From Flavobacterium acetivorans (GTDB taxonomy: Bacteria; Bacteroidota; Bacteroidia; Flavobacteriales; Flavobacteriaceae): DNA of 64,000 nt. Made by a program: the position numbers and the translations under genes. Numbering within the stretch: the first letter of the stretch is position 1; every line of letters starts with the position of its first letter. A model generated the notes under the pieces. It ran no database searches. It was given only the letters and a program-made list of their open reading frames with translations, and was not told where the DNA came from. Shown piece by piece: positions 42,655 through 50,960 of this stretch. The stretch lies in assembly GCF_020911885.1 (NCBI RefSeq), contig NZ_CP087132.1, positions 2,542,001 to 2,606,000 on the forward strand, in the 5' to 3' direction.

Positions 42655-43494
42655 ATGAAAAAAGTAATTTTAGCAGTAGCGCTTACGCTATCAGCGGCCT
42701 TATCATTTGGCCAAACCAATTCGAACACGAAACCGACTCTTCAGTTAGTTAGAAATGCAACATTACTCATAGAGTATGGCGGAAAAAAGATTTTAGTTGA
42801 TCCAATGCTGTCTCCAAAAGGAGCAATTGATTCTTGGGCTGGAATCCAAAAAAACCCAACAGTTGATCTGAAAATGCCCGTAAATGAAATCGTTAAAGAT
42901 GTAGATTTGGTCTTAGTGACACATACACATGATGACCACTTTGACAAGGCTGCCAGTAAAATCCTGGATAAATCCATAGCACTAATGCATCAGCCCGCAG
43001 ATAAGGAATTCTTCCAAAAGGAAGGTTTTACAAGTGCAGCCGTTTTAGAGGGCAATGTGCTATGGAATGAGATAAACATTCATCGAGTAGAAGGGCAGCA
43101 TGGCACTGGCGAGGTATTGGAAATGATGGGTAAAACATCTGGATTTGTATTAAAAGCAAAGAATCAACCGACGGTTTATATCGTTGGAGATGCGATCTGG
43201 ACAGAAGATATTAAAAAGACTATTAAAAAATTCAAACCTGATTATATCATTGTAAATTCTGGAGGAGCACAGATGCAAGGATTTGAAAATGTACCAATTA
43301 TTATGGATGAAGCCCAAACAATGGCTTTAATAAATGAGAGCGGAAAAGCAAAAGTTATAGCAGTTCATATGGATGCGTTGGATCATTGCCGAACAACAAG
43401 GAGCTCTTTAAGCCAGAAAGCTGCCGAATTCAATATCGGGACAGACAAATTGATCATTCCTCAGGATGGAGAAGTAATCAAACTTTCTCTTTAA
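42655..43494 (+). CDS. Secreted MBL-fold metallo-hydrolase (UlaG-like)
   Basis: 279 residues with signal peptide MKKVILAVALTLSAALSFGQ, so exported to the periplasm. The metal-binding motif VTHTHDDHFDKAA (HxHxDH) is intact. Further ligands are likely in HRVEGQHG, VGDAIW and AVHMDALDH. The overall layout (RNATLLIEYGGKKILVDPML at the start) fits the UlaG-like branch with lactonase or related activity; the substrate is unknown. It is divergent from the AraC regulator and well followed by a terminator. Confidence 0.9.
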   Translation: MKKVILAVALTLSAALSFGQTNSNTKPTLQLVRNATLLIEYGGKKILVDPMLSPKGAIDSWAGIQKNPTVDLKMPVNEIVKDVDLVLVTHTHDDHFDKAASKILDKSIALMHQPADKEFFQKEGFTSAAVLEGNVLWNEINIHRVEGQHGTGEVLEMMGKTSGFVLKAKNQPTVYIVGDAIWTEDIKKTIKKFKPDYIIVNSGGAQMQGFENVPIIMDEAQTMALINESGKAKVIAVHMDALDHCRTTRSSLSQKAAEFNIGTDKLIIPQDGEVIKLSL

Positions 43495-43603
43495 AGTTGG
43501 CTACCTTCCCTAGGCCTTTACAAATGGGAAGACAATTTATACCTCGATATCGCCGAACGATTCGCTAAGACCGAGATATCGTCCATATTTTCACGACATT
43601 GTA

Positions 43604-43650
43604 AAAGATACAAAAGCCTGCAAGTTTACAGGTTTTTGTATCTTTTAATT
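43604..43650 (+). terminator. Intrinsic terminator after the MBL-fold gene
   Basis: Stem AAAGATACAAAAGCCTG/CAGGTTTTTGTATCTTT with a small loop, followed by TAATTTT. Confidence 0.8.
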
Positions 43651-43696
43651 TTAAAGTTAGTACCATTTAGAGAAAGGAAATCGGATTATAGTAAGT

Positions 43697-44587
43697 TTAT
43701 AGCGTACGCTGACTAAACATCCTCGACCTCAACTTCTTAAAATTCACTTCGGAAATAATCATCGCGGAGATAATAAATATACCGCCGATGATTATCTCTG
43801 TGGATAATGCTTCTTTCAGAATTACTATGCCAGCGACTGTGGCGAAAACAGGTTCAAATAAGTAAGTTAAGGCTATTTTTTCTTCCCCTAAATATCTTTG
43901 TCCTGCATTTTGAATTGCATACATATAAGCTGTTGCGGGTAACGCTGCGAAAAGCACTGCCGTCCAGAAGCCATTTGTATCGGGCAGCCAAACAGTATTG
44001 GTGTCAAATAAGGCAAAAACAAAGCATCCGACCGTACAGAACAGCATCAACAAGATCACACTTGGCATCGGTCTTTCCTCGTTAGAATATTTCCCCACCT
44101 GCAAAACATATAAAGCAAAAGCTAAGGCACACGCCAAAATCCAGAAATCACCAACGTTTAAGGTCAAATCGTCTTTTACAACGATGATGTATAATCCTGT
44201 CAACGCCAAAGCGCAAGCAAACCAAACTTTGCGCAAGACTTTCTTTTTGTAAATAAACAACTTCAAAACTGGAATTAAGATAACATCTAAACCCGTTATA
44301 AAGGCTGCATTGGAAACTGTGGTATATTTTAATCCAATAGTTTGCAGAATTGTCCCTATCAATAAAGGAGTTCCAATAAGAATACTAATCCGAAAAGTTT
44401 TCTTCGTGATATACTTTAATTGATTAAAAAAAATTGCGATCAAGCACAACGTGGCTACGAAAAACTTGAAGAATAAAAATGCAAATGGAGAACCTTCGCC
44501 TACTCCGACTTTTACAAAAGTAAAGGAGACACCCCAAAAAGCAGTGCCTAAAATTAACAGAAATAAATATAAGTTTTTTTTGTCCAT
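43697..44587 (-). CDS. DMT superfamily transporter (EamA type)
   Basis: 296 residues with ten predicted membrane helices in two five-helix EamA repeats. Family features include GTAFWGVSFTFVKVGVGEGS at the start and YLFEPVFATVAGIVILKEAL near the end of the second repeat. These are usually exporters of amino acids or metabolites; the substrate cannot be told. It is an intact single gene, convergent with the MBL-fold gene. Confidence 0.9.
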   Translation of the reverse strand: MDKKNLYLFLLILGTAFWGVSFTFVKVGVGEGSPFAFLFFKFFVATLCLIAIFFNQLKYITKKTFRISILIGTPLLIGTILQTIGLKYTTVSNAAFITGLDVILIPVLKLFIYKKKVLRKVWFACALALTGLYIIVVKDDLTLNVGDFWILACALAFALYVLQVGKYSNEERPMPSVILLMLFCTVGCFVFALFDTNTVWLPDTNGFWTAVLFAALPATAYMYAIQNAGQRYLGEEKIALTYLFEPVFATVAGIVILKEALSTEIIIGGIFIISAMIISEVNFKKLRSRMFSQRTL

Positions 44588-44799
44588 ACTACTAATAGAA
44601 TAATGGTTTTTACATTAACTATTAGAGTATGCATTGAAGTGCAAAATAAACTAATATCCCCAATTTTCTTCTCTAATGTTGGAATATTAGCCTTTTAATT
44701 CTTACTGAATACAAAAGTAAAAAAAAAAAATGGAATTAAATCTCTTCAAAAATAATTTAGAAGGATTTTTACGATACGTTATTTGAATATTTGCCATAA

Positions 44800-44838
44800 A
44801 AAGAATCTGCAAACTATAGTTAAGTGGGTTTGCGGATT
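44800..44838 (-). terminator. Terminator after the CAT gene
   Basis: Stem AATCTGCAAAC/GTTTGCGGATT (one G-T pair) followed on the minus strand by a T-rich tract. It touches the CAT stop codon. Confidence 0.7.
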
Positions 44839-45470
44839 TAAGACTCCTTATTAAGTTGCTTTTGAAACTCTTCTAAATATTTAGCAAGGTGCAAACCATC
44901 TACTAATCCGTGATGAGCTTCGATTGATATTGGCAAATATTTTTTTCCTTCACGAATATTAAATTTTCCAAATGTTATTTTTGGAACAGATTCTGTTCTA
45001 TCAAAATTAGTTGGATGCAAAAGTCCTGTAAACGAAGTCCAGGGAATTGTAGAATGACGAATTAAATCTTTTTTTACATCATCATCGTTTAACCGCAATC
45101 CAGTTGAATTCTGTACGGCTTGAATTTCTTCTTGAACTTCAGCATTAAAAGCTTCAAAATCATTCGAAAAATTGGCAAATGCAAAACCAAAAGTTCCATC
45201 TTTTCTTCCAACTGTAAAACCAGCATTTATCTGATCAAATTCTATAACTTTGTTATCTATGATTCTTAGTCTCAATTCTTCAATTGAATTTACTGCTAAC
45301 ATAGATTTGTGAAGATAATATGAAAAGAATGATTGTCCGTTTTCTTTAGTTTTCTTGTAAGCATTACTACAATCTATCTCAGTAATAATTCCAAAATATG
45401 GACTTGCCATTTTTGAGAAAAATTCGAAGTGTTCCTTTCTATTCCATTTTTCTAAGTCAATTTCATTCAT
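44838..45470 (-). CDS. cat: Chloramphenicol acetyltransferase (type A CAT)
   Basis: 210 residues, typical CAT length. The catalytic motif EAHHGLVDGLHLAKYLEEF corresponds to HHxxxDG with the active His, and the conserved LHPTNFDRTESVPKITFGKF segment precedes it. The N-terminal WNRKEHFEFF is also characteristic. CAT inactivates chloramphenicol by 3-O-acetylation with acetyl-CoA, as a cytosolic trimer. It stands at the left end of a cluster with an AAA+ ATPase and three GNATs; this composition suggests acquired cargo. Resistance is inferred from homology only. Confidence 0.88.
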   Translation of the reverse strand: MNEIDLEKWNRKEHFEFFSKMASPYFGIITEIDCSNAYKKTKENGQSFFSYYLHKSMLAVNSIEELRLRIIDNKVIEFDQINAGFTVGRKDGTFGFAFANFSNDFEAFNAEVQEEIQAVQNSTGLRLNDDDVKKDLIRHSTIPWTSFTGLLHPTNFDRTESVPKITFGKFNIREGKKYLPISIEAHHGLVDGLHLAKYLEEFQKQLNKES

Positions 45471-45527
45471 CTTGGTTTTCTATTTAATGGGGATTGAAGA
45501 AATACTGCCAATTTGTAAATATACACA

Positions 45528-45725
45528 ATTCGTACTTTTCTTTGAGTTCCTGTACTTTGTTTTCGGCTATCAATGTTTGCCCTGCCTGCAAAGCGATTTT
45601 GATACGCTCCGCAGGCACGGTTTTGGTTGCCAGGAGCAATTTTACTTCATTGCGATTTCTGCCGTTTTCTTTACAAGCTTTGTTTATCCGCTCTTGTATG
45701 ACGGCTATGTTTTGTAGGATTTCTT
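45528..45725 (-). pseudogene. YggS/PLPBP N-terminal fragment
   Basis: NEEILQNIAVIQERINKACK continues ENGRNRNEVKLLLATKTVPA and ERIKIALQAGQTLIAENKVQ, the conserved start of the PLP-binding YggS family, including the PLP-binding lysine in LLATKTV. The frame is lost after ELKEKYE. No proper start codon is seen (ATA where ATG is expected). It lies right after the AAA+ gene. Confidence 0.7.
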
Positions 45726-45728
45726 CAT

Positions 45729-46451
45729 TTATACTTCGGCATTTTTTTGTTTTTCTTCCAGTTCTTTTATCAGTACCGATTTTATCGATGTAAACGTATG
45801 GTCTTTGGCTTCTTCAAATGAAATGTTGTATTTGCGTTCTATGTTCTGTAACTCCGCAGGAAATCGAGATAATAGCTTGTTGTAATACTCGTCTAAAATT
45901 TGGGGTGTAGGCATTTCAAAGTTTATCAGCAACTGAAACCGCCTTAATAAAGCTGTATCAATAATTTCGGGATGGTTGGTCGCACATAACAATAATGCTT
46001 TTTCAGGATAATAGTCTATCAACTGAATGAGTGTATTGACCAACCTCCGCATTTCGCCTACGTCTTTATTATCGTTGCCCCTCGCTTTTCCTATCTGGTC
46101 AAATTCATCTAAAAACAAAACGGCTTTTTCCCTGCCTGCTTTATCAAATACCTGTTTGATATTCTGCGATGTTTCGCCAATGCGTGAACAAACCACATTG
46201 CTCAAATTGAGTATCAGGATATTTTTACCCAATGCCCGTGCTATGGCTTTGGCGGTCATCGTCTTGCCACAGCCCGAACTGCCGTGAAGCAATATTTTGT
46301 TATTTACAGGCAGTCCGTATTGGGTCAATTCTTCAATATATTGATGTTCCTTGATGAGTTGTCCAAACTTCTCTTTGTTGGCTTTATCAAGAAATACATC
46401 GTTTAATGACACCTGTTCTTTGTCGTTTATAGTAAGGTCAAATACGTTCAT
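45729..46451 (-). CDS. AAA+ family ATPase
   Basis: 240 residues with one AAA module. Walker A is LLHGSSGCGKTMTAKAIARA, Walker B is VLFLDEFDQIGKARG, sensor 1 is ALLLCATNHPE and the arginine finger region is ALLRRFQLL. It resembles FtsH/spastin-type single-AAA proteins found on Bacteroidota mobile elements. The N-terminal part is short (NVFDLTINDKEQVSLNDVFL), so the partner or substrate protein is unknown. Only 6 bp separate it from the upstream GNAT gene, indicating an operon. Confidence 0.87.
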   Translation of the reverse strand: MNVFDLTINDKEQVSLNDVFLDKANKEKFGQLIKEHQYIEELTQYGLPVNNKILLHGSSGCGKTMTAKAIARALGKNILILNLSNVVCSRIGETSQNIKQVFDKAGREKAVLFLDEFDQIGKARGNDNKDVGEMRRLVNTLIQLIDYYPEKALLLCATNHPEIIDTALLRRFQLLINFEMPTPQILDEYYNKLLSRFPAELQNIERKYNISFEEAKDHTFTSIKSVLIKELEEKQKNAEV

Positions 46452-46457
46452 TCTGCT

Positions 46458-46994
46458 TTAAATTTCCTGCTCCCATTTTTCTTTACTGATTTCGTACATA
46501 AAATTCAGCTTGGGTGCTTCGCCAAAATAAGTTACTTCCTTTTCTGCAACTTTTTCAGCACCTAAGCGACTGATGGCTATCTGTGAGCGGATATTATCTG
46601 CTCCGATATGGAAATACACCTTTGAAACAAATTGAAAAAGGTAGTCCAGCATTGTGGTTTTTACCAATCGGTTTAATCCTTTACCCCAATAAGCAACTGT
46701 ATAAAACGTATAGCCGATAAATATGCAGTTTTCCTGTTCGTTATAATCGTAAATTCGGGTACTGCCGATAACGCTTTCTGTAACTTTGTTTACAATTTTA
46801 AAAGCACCTTTACTTTGTATTGCTCCGTCAAAGAATGTTTTAAATATGTCCTTTCTCCAACGGTCTTTGTTGGGATGCTGTTCCCATATTTTGGGGTCGG
46901 AAGCTGTGGTATATAAAACTTCAAAATCCTCTTCCTGTAAAGGATAAAGGATTACCTTTTCGGTTTCTAGTATAGGTTGAATGTTAAACTCCAT
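46458..46994 (-). CDS. GNAT acetyltransferase (RimJ/RimL-like)
   Basis: 178 residues. The opening LETEKVILYPLQEEDFEVLY and the core IGSTRIYDYNEQENCIFIGY are RimL-type. The acetyl-CoA site is only loosely seen in YWGKGLNRLVKTTMLDYLFQ, and IGADNIRSQIAISRLGAEKV follows. It may acetylate a protein N-terminus or a drug. It lies between a second GNAT gene (12 bp) and the AAA+ gene (6 bp) in one operon. Confidence 0.87.
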   Translation of the reverse strand: MEFNIQPILETEKVILYPLQEEDFEVLYTTASDPKIWEQHPNKDRWRKDIFKTFFDGAIQSKGAFKIVNKVTESVIGSTRIYDYNEQENCIFIGYTFYTVAYWGKGLNRLVKTTMLDYLFQFVSKVYFHIGADNIRSQIAISRLGAEKVAEKEVTYFGEAPKLNFMYEISKEKWEQEI

Positions 46995-47006
46995 AAATAA
47001 TACATT

Positions 47007-47525
47007 TTACAAAAACTTTTTCATCATTATATCGGTCTGTTCATCATCTCCTAATCTGAAAATGTGTTTATCAAATTCTACAAATCCATTTTTCTGATAA
47101 AAGCGGATGGCTCTTGGGTTTTCTTCCCAAACTCCCAACCATACATAATTCACTTTTTTATCTTTTGCCACCAGCATTGCTTTCTCGTACAGCACCTGTC
47201 CAACCTTTTTTCCGTGGTATTGCTGTAATACATAAATCCTTTCTATTTCAAGGCTAATGCTGTCTTGTATCTCTGATTGGGAACTACCCAAGTTTAGTTT
47301 CAGATAACCTACCACTTTATCATCAACGTCCGCAAAGTAAAATTCGGAATGCTCATTATTCAGTTCTTCGGTTAGCTTTTCGATAGAAAAACTATCCGCT
47401 AGATACTTTGCCATATCTTCTTTGGTATTGCTAGAAGAAAATGTCTCTAAAAATGTTTCCCTGCCAATTGTCTGTAATTGTTCAATATCGTTTAATGTTA
47501 CGCCTAGTATCGTTATATTTTCCAT
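47007..47525 (-). CDS. GNAT family acetyltransferase
   Basis: 172 residues from ATG 47525; a start at 47555 overlaps the upstream fragment and adds ten residues without support. The acetyl-CoA binding loop is QQYHGKKVGQVLYEKAM, preceded by YLKLNLGSSQS and EIERIYVL and followed by VWEENPRAIRFYQKNGF. The layout is that of spermidine/protein N-acetyltransferases. It is complete and in the same run as its neighbours. Confidence 0.87.
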   Translation of the reverse strand: MENITILGVTLNDIEQLQTIGRETFLETFSSSNTKEDMAKYLADSFSIEKLTEELNNEHSEFYFADVDDKVVGYLKLNLGSSQSEIQDSISLEIERIYVLQQYHGKKVGQVLYEKAMLVAKDKKVNYVWLGVWEENPRAIRFYQKNGFVEFDKHIFRLGDDEQTDIMMKKFL

Positions 47526-47542
47526 TACTATCCTAATAATTT

Positions 47543-47942
47543 TTAAACACTCCATTCATAATTAATCCACTCGCTATTTTCTTTTGCTCCCAGACGTTCA
47601 TAGAACTTTTTTCCACCCTCGTTCCAAGGCGCAACTGTCCATTTTATTACTCCACAGTTATTAATTCGTGCTTCTTCCTTTACAGCATTCATCAACTGTT
47701 CGCCAATTTTTTGCCCTCTGTACTTGTCATTTACATAAAGTTCTTTCATATAAATTGCAGGTCGGTTCTGTGCTGTGTACGGAAGAAAATAATACACTAA
47801 CATTCCTGCTATCTCATCATTGTCCTCTGCTACAAAGCAATGAAAGTCTGGTGATTTTTTTGCGAAAACCGCTTTCCTTTACAATTTCAGGTGTGATCGC
47901 GAAAACATCAATATACTTTTCAAAAACTGCTAAATCTCTCAT
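47543..47942 (-). pseudogene. GNAT acetyltransferase with a frameshift in an A run
   Basis: From ATG 47942 (MRDLAVFEKYIDVFAITPEI) the frame shifts by 1 nt in a run of seven A near 47867. It continues PDFHCFVAEDNDEIAGMLVY with the acetyl-CoA loop NDKYRGQKIGEQLMN and the closing KKFYERLGAKENSEW. A normal length of about 130 residues results if the shift is corrected. Slippage in the A run could restore it, but a broken gene is simplest. Confidence 0.75.
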
Positions 47943-47954
47943 CAACACACAAAT

Positions 47955-48003
47955 TGAACTACAGCATTTTTTTTGTGAATTTAAATGAGATAATATTAAA
48001 CGT
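47955..48003. repeat. 49-bp repeat, inverted partner of 21198-21246
   Basis: Identical over 49 bases to the reverse complement of 21198-21246. It separates the GNAT cluster from the metal efflux operon. Confidence 0.85.
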
Positions 48004-48058
48004 TCCTAAAATATAAAAACTAATTTACTTTAAATAAAAATTGTTTACTTTTGTAAAA

Positions 48059-48457
48059 ATGCATAAGAAATCGATTTACGTATTATTTCTTTTTTTAGCT
48101 TGTTTCCTTCAATTAGGACATAGCTTATTTCCGCACACCCATATAACAGAACATCAGCACGATGGAAAACACCATCACCACCATGAAGAAAATTCGGGCG
48201 AAAGTGGTTTGTCAATATTATTTTCTCATTTTAACCACACTTCCGATACTTTTTCAAATAGTCAATTAGAAGTAGTTGTAAAAATCATTAAGGAAGTTCC
48301 TAATCAAGTTTTTGTACTAGATACAACTTCAGTTTTTACAGATTCAATTGGATATTATAATAAAAATAAAGTAGTTCGAAACAAAGAACCGCTCATTTTT
48401 ATTTCTCCTCATTTACATTCCTTACAATTTCGTGGTCCGCCCACACTTTTTATCTAA
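48059..48457 (+). CDS. His-rich small exported protein of the metal efflux locus
   Basis: 132 residues from ATG 48059 (MHKKSIYVLFLFLACFLQLG, signal peptide). The mature start HTHITEHQHDGKHHHHHEE is packed with histidines and could bind Zn, Co, Ni or Cu in the periplasm. The rest is unremarkable and ends LQFRGPPTLFI. Similar small proteins precede RND efflux genes in Bacteroidota. It is the first gene on this strand ahead of the efflux operon. Confidence 0.7.
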   Translation: MHKKSIYVLFLFLACFLQLGHSLFPHTHITEHQHDGKHHHHHEENSGESGLSILFSHFNHTSDTFSNSQLEVVVKIIKEVPNQVFVLDTTSVFTDSIGYYNKNKVVRNKEPLIFISPHLHSLQFRGPPTLFI

Positions 48458-48558
48458 ACTATTCATTATTTGAATTACAGGATACTTATTGCCTTTTTTA
48501 GGCATTAAGTTATTTTCATATGTCTTATCTATTGTTTTTTTATAGATCATATATGATT

Positions 48559-48615
48559 ACTTCGCCTGTTCGCAAAAGCTCGGGTCGCAAATCACATTAG
48601 TACTTGCGACCTAAT
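48559..48615. repeat. Dispersed repeat with a short perfect hairpin
   Basis: Contains CTTCGCCTGTTCGC and CTCGGGT as in the palindromes at 33007 and 63097-63138. The end forms GGTCGCAA/TTGCGACC with a 13-nt loop. It lies between the two His-rich genes. Confidence 0.5.
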
Positions 48616-48662
48616 TTTAATAATATTCATTTCATATATATTAATTTCAAAAAACAAAATCA

Positions 48663-48908
48663 ATGAAAAAATTATTGTTTTCAATGGCAATAGCTACTAT
48701 GCTATTTACTGCTTGCAACGGAAAAAAAACTGAAGAACACGGACACGACCACACAGATGGAACGCACCAACACGCAGATGGTGAAGAACATGCAAATCAC
48801 GAAACAGATACAGTTTCACAAGAAGAATTTACTGTTGGTAAAGATAGTGTTGCTACAAAAGAGGCTGATGATCACCAACACGAAAATGGAGAAAAACACG
48901 ACCATTAA
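48663..48908 (+). CDS. His/Asp-rich lipoprotein of the metal efflux locus
   Basis: 81 residues with lipobox LFTAC (Cys 18). The mature part is almost entirely His, Asp, Glu and Thr (EEHGHDHTDGTHQHADGEEH ... DDHQHENGEKHDH), a pattern of periplasmic metal-binding lipoproteins. It probably buffers metal for the efflux pump that follows 58 bp later. Too low in complexity for family assignment. Confidence 0.72.
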   Translation: MKKLLFSMAIATMLFTACNGKKTEEHGHDHTDGTHQHADGEEHANHETDTVSQEEFTVGKDSVATKEADDHQHENGEKHDH

Positions 48909-48966
48909 TTTATTTTTGATGCCTATAATTTCGAAGTTATAGGCATCATTCTAATAATTTACATAT

Positions 48967-50496
48967 ATGAAAATAATTACGAAAACGACATTTCGCCTTT
49001 CAGGCTTGTGTCTAAAAATATTGCTCCTAGGTTTATTTTTTCTAGGATTTACTAGTTGCAACAACAAAGAAGAAACTAAAGAAAGTTCTTCATTAGAACC
49101 ATTAGCTTATACCCTTTATACTGAAAATTCGGAACTATTCGTTGAGTTTAAACCTTTGATTGTAGGTGAAACTTCAAAGTTTGCGGCTCATTTTACAGTT
49201 TTGGGTGAAAACTTCAAAGCCTTGACTGATGCCAAAATTACTGTCAGTTTAATTGTAGGTGATAAAGGCATTAAAAATTCAGTTGATGCTCCTAGTTCTC
49301 CTGGAATATTTCGTTTGGCTTTAAGTCCAAAAATAGCAGGGACTGGAACACTGGTTTTTGATATTATTAGTAAAGATTTTACCGATAAAATTACGATTGA
49401 AAATGTGGTAGTTTATGCTGATGAAAAGGCTGCATTAGCCAAACAAGCTCCACACTCAGAAAGTACAGATATTTCTTTTCTAAAAGAGCAAGCCTGGAAA
49501 GTGGATTTTGCTAATCAAGCTATTAAAAAACAAACGTTCAATGATGTCATTAAAACAAGTGGTCAAATTCTTTCTGCTCCCGGTGATGAAATGATTGTTA
49601 CTGCTAAAGCAAGTGGTGTAGTTGTTTTTTCTGGTAAAAATACCATTGTGGGTTCTGCTGTAAATTCAGGCAACTCACTTTTCACAATAACTGGAGCTGA
49701 TATGACTGAAAGTAATATCGATGCTTCTGTGAAAGATGCTAAAGCCAATTATTTACAAGCTAAGGCAGATTATGAGCGTTCTAAATTATTAGTGGCTGAT
49801 AAAATTGTTTCTGAAAAAGACCATCAACAAGTAAAATTACAATTTGATAACGCGAGAAATGCCTATAACACTGTTTCTAAAAATTATAGTTCTAAAGGTC
49901 AAAACGTGTTATCTCCAATGTCGGGGTTTGTTAAAAATGTATTGGTAACCGAAGGACAATTTGTACCCTCCGGAACACCATTAGCAACCATTTCAAAAAA
50001 CAAGAAATTGCTTGTGCAAGCCAATGTTTCTCAAAACTATTTTAGCAGATTATCAAGCATTACTTCTGCTAATTTTAAAACGCCCCAAAGTGAGATTGTT
50101 TATAATACTGCTGCGCTGAACGGAAGAATTATTTCTTATGGAAAAAGTGCTTCCGCTGCCACTCCCTTTATCCCTGTTACTTTTGAAATTGACAATGAAG
50201 GTCAACTGGTTTCGGGTTCGATAGTTGAAATTTATCTTAAATCTTCTGCTATTGCAGATGCTTTGGTAGTTCCTGTTTCTGCCCTAATTGAAGAACAAGG
50301 TGTATTCTATGTTTACGTGCAAACCGGTGGCGAAAGTTTCCAAAAAAGAGAAGTGAAATTAGGTGCCAGTGATGGCTTGAATGTACAAGTTATTGAAGGT
50401 GTTTCAGAAAATGAAAGAGTGGTTACCAAAGGTGGTTATCAAATCAAATTATCAAGTGCATCGGGTGCATTGCCTGCTCACGGACATGAACATTAG
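48967..50496 (+). CDS. RND efflux periplasmic adaptor (CusB/CzcB type)
   Basis: 509 residues; FFLGFTSC near residue 31 suggests a lipoprotein anchor. A family-specific N-terminal beta domain (about 45-150) precedes the HlyD-like core. That core has a lipoyl half (DEMIVTAKASGVVVFSGKNT), a coiled coil (DAKANYLQAKADYERSKLLV), a second lipoyl half (VLSPMSGFVKNVLVTEGQFV) and barrel and membrane-proximal domains (SIVEIYLKSSAIADALVVPV). The tail AHGHEH may bind metal. It joins the pump to the TolC channel. Confidence 0.92.
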   Translation: MKIITKTTFRLSGLCLKILLLGLFFLGFTSCNNKEETKESSSLEPLAYTLYTENSELFVEFKPLIVGETSKFAAHFTVLGENFKALTDAKITVSLIVGDKGIKNSVDAPSSPGIFRLALSPKIAGTGTLVFDIISKDFTDKITIENVVVYADEKAALAKQAPHSESTDISFLKEQAWKVDFANQAIKKQTFNDVIKTSGQILSAPGDEMIVTAKASGVVVFSGKNTIVGSAVNSGNSLFTITGADMTESNIDASVKDAKANYLQAKADYERSKLLVADKIVSEKDHQQVKLQFDNARNAYNTVSKNYSSKGQNVLSPMSGFVKNVLVTEGQFVPSGTPLATISKNKKLLVQANVSQNYFSRLSSITSANFKTPQSEIVYNTAALNGRIISYGKSASAATPFIPVTFEIDNEGQLVSGSIVEIYLKSSAIADALVVPVSALIEEQGVFYVYVQTGGESFQKREVKLGASDGLNVQVIEGVSENERVVTKGGYQIKLSSASGALPAHGHEH

Positions 50497-50519
50497 AAAT
50501 GTTGAATGTTGAATTTTAA

Positions 50520-50884
50520 ATTATGCAAGGATAAAGAAAGAAAATATTATAGTAACTAAGTCTTTTGATTTTGCATTACATATAATTGAGTTATACAAAC
50601 AGTTGCTGAAACAGAAAGAATATGTTGTGTCAAAGCAATTATTGCGAAGTGGTACAAGTATTGGCGCAAATGTTCAGGAAGCAACTGCTGCAATATCTAA
50701 AAAAGATTTTACAGCAAAAATGTCAATCTCATCAAAAGAAGCAAGAGAAACAAAATATTGGTTACAATTGCTTGATAGAAGTAAATTAGTAGATTTAGAC
50801 TATTCAAAATTAATTGATGATGTTGATCAACTCATCAATATTCTTACAGCAATAGTCAAATCGTCTCAGAATAATGATTTATAA
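50520..50884 (+). CDS. Four-helix-bundle protein (23S rRNA IVP-type) inserted in the efflux operon
   Basis: Conserved coding starts upstream of the first usable TTG (50603), with IKKENIIVTKSFDFALHIIE; the start codon is uncertain. The motifs LLRSGTSIGANVQEATAAIS and KEARETKYWLQLLDRS identify the four-helix-bundle family first seen as 23S rRNA intervening sequences. Flanks are AT-rich near-repeats (GAATGTTGAATTTTAAATT, GAATGTTAAATGATGAATG). It separates adaptor and pump genes that are otherwise adjacent, so it looks like a small insertion. Confidence 0.82.
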
Positions 50885-50960
50885 ATAATTTTGAATGTTA
50901 AATGATGAATGTTTGATTATTCAATTCAAAATTTAAAATTCAGAATTCAAAATTCCATAG

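Noticed and set aside
43542..43582. CTCGATATCG ... CGAGATATCG as an operator or terminator
   Set aside because: The arms are partial and no U-run or clear promoter is next to them; the real terminator is the strong hairpin at 43604-43650.
45472..45793. Two plus-strand ORFs (81 and 99 codons) by the AAA+ gene
   Set aside because: They are antisense shadows of the YggS fragment and the AAA+ gene end.
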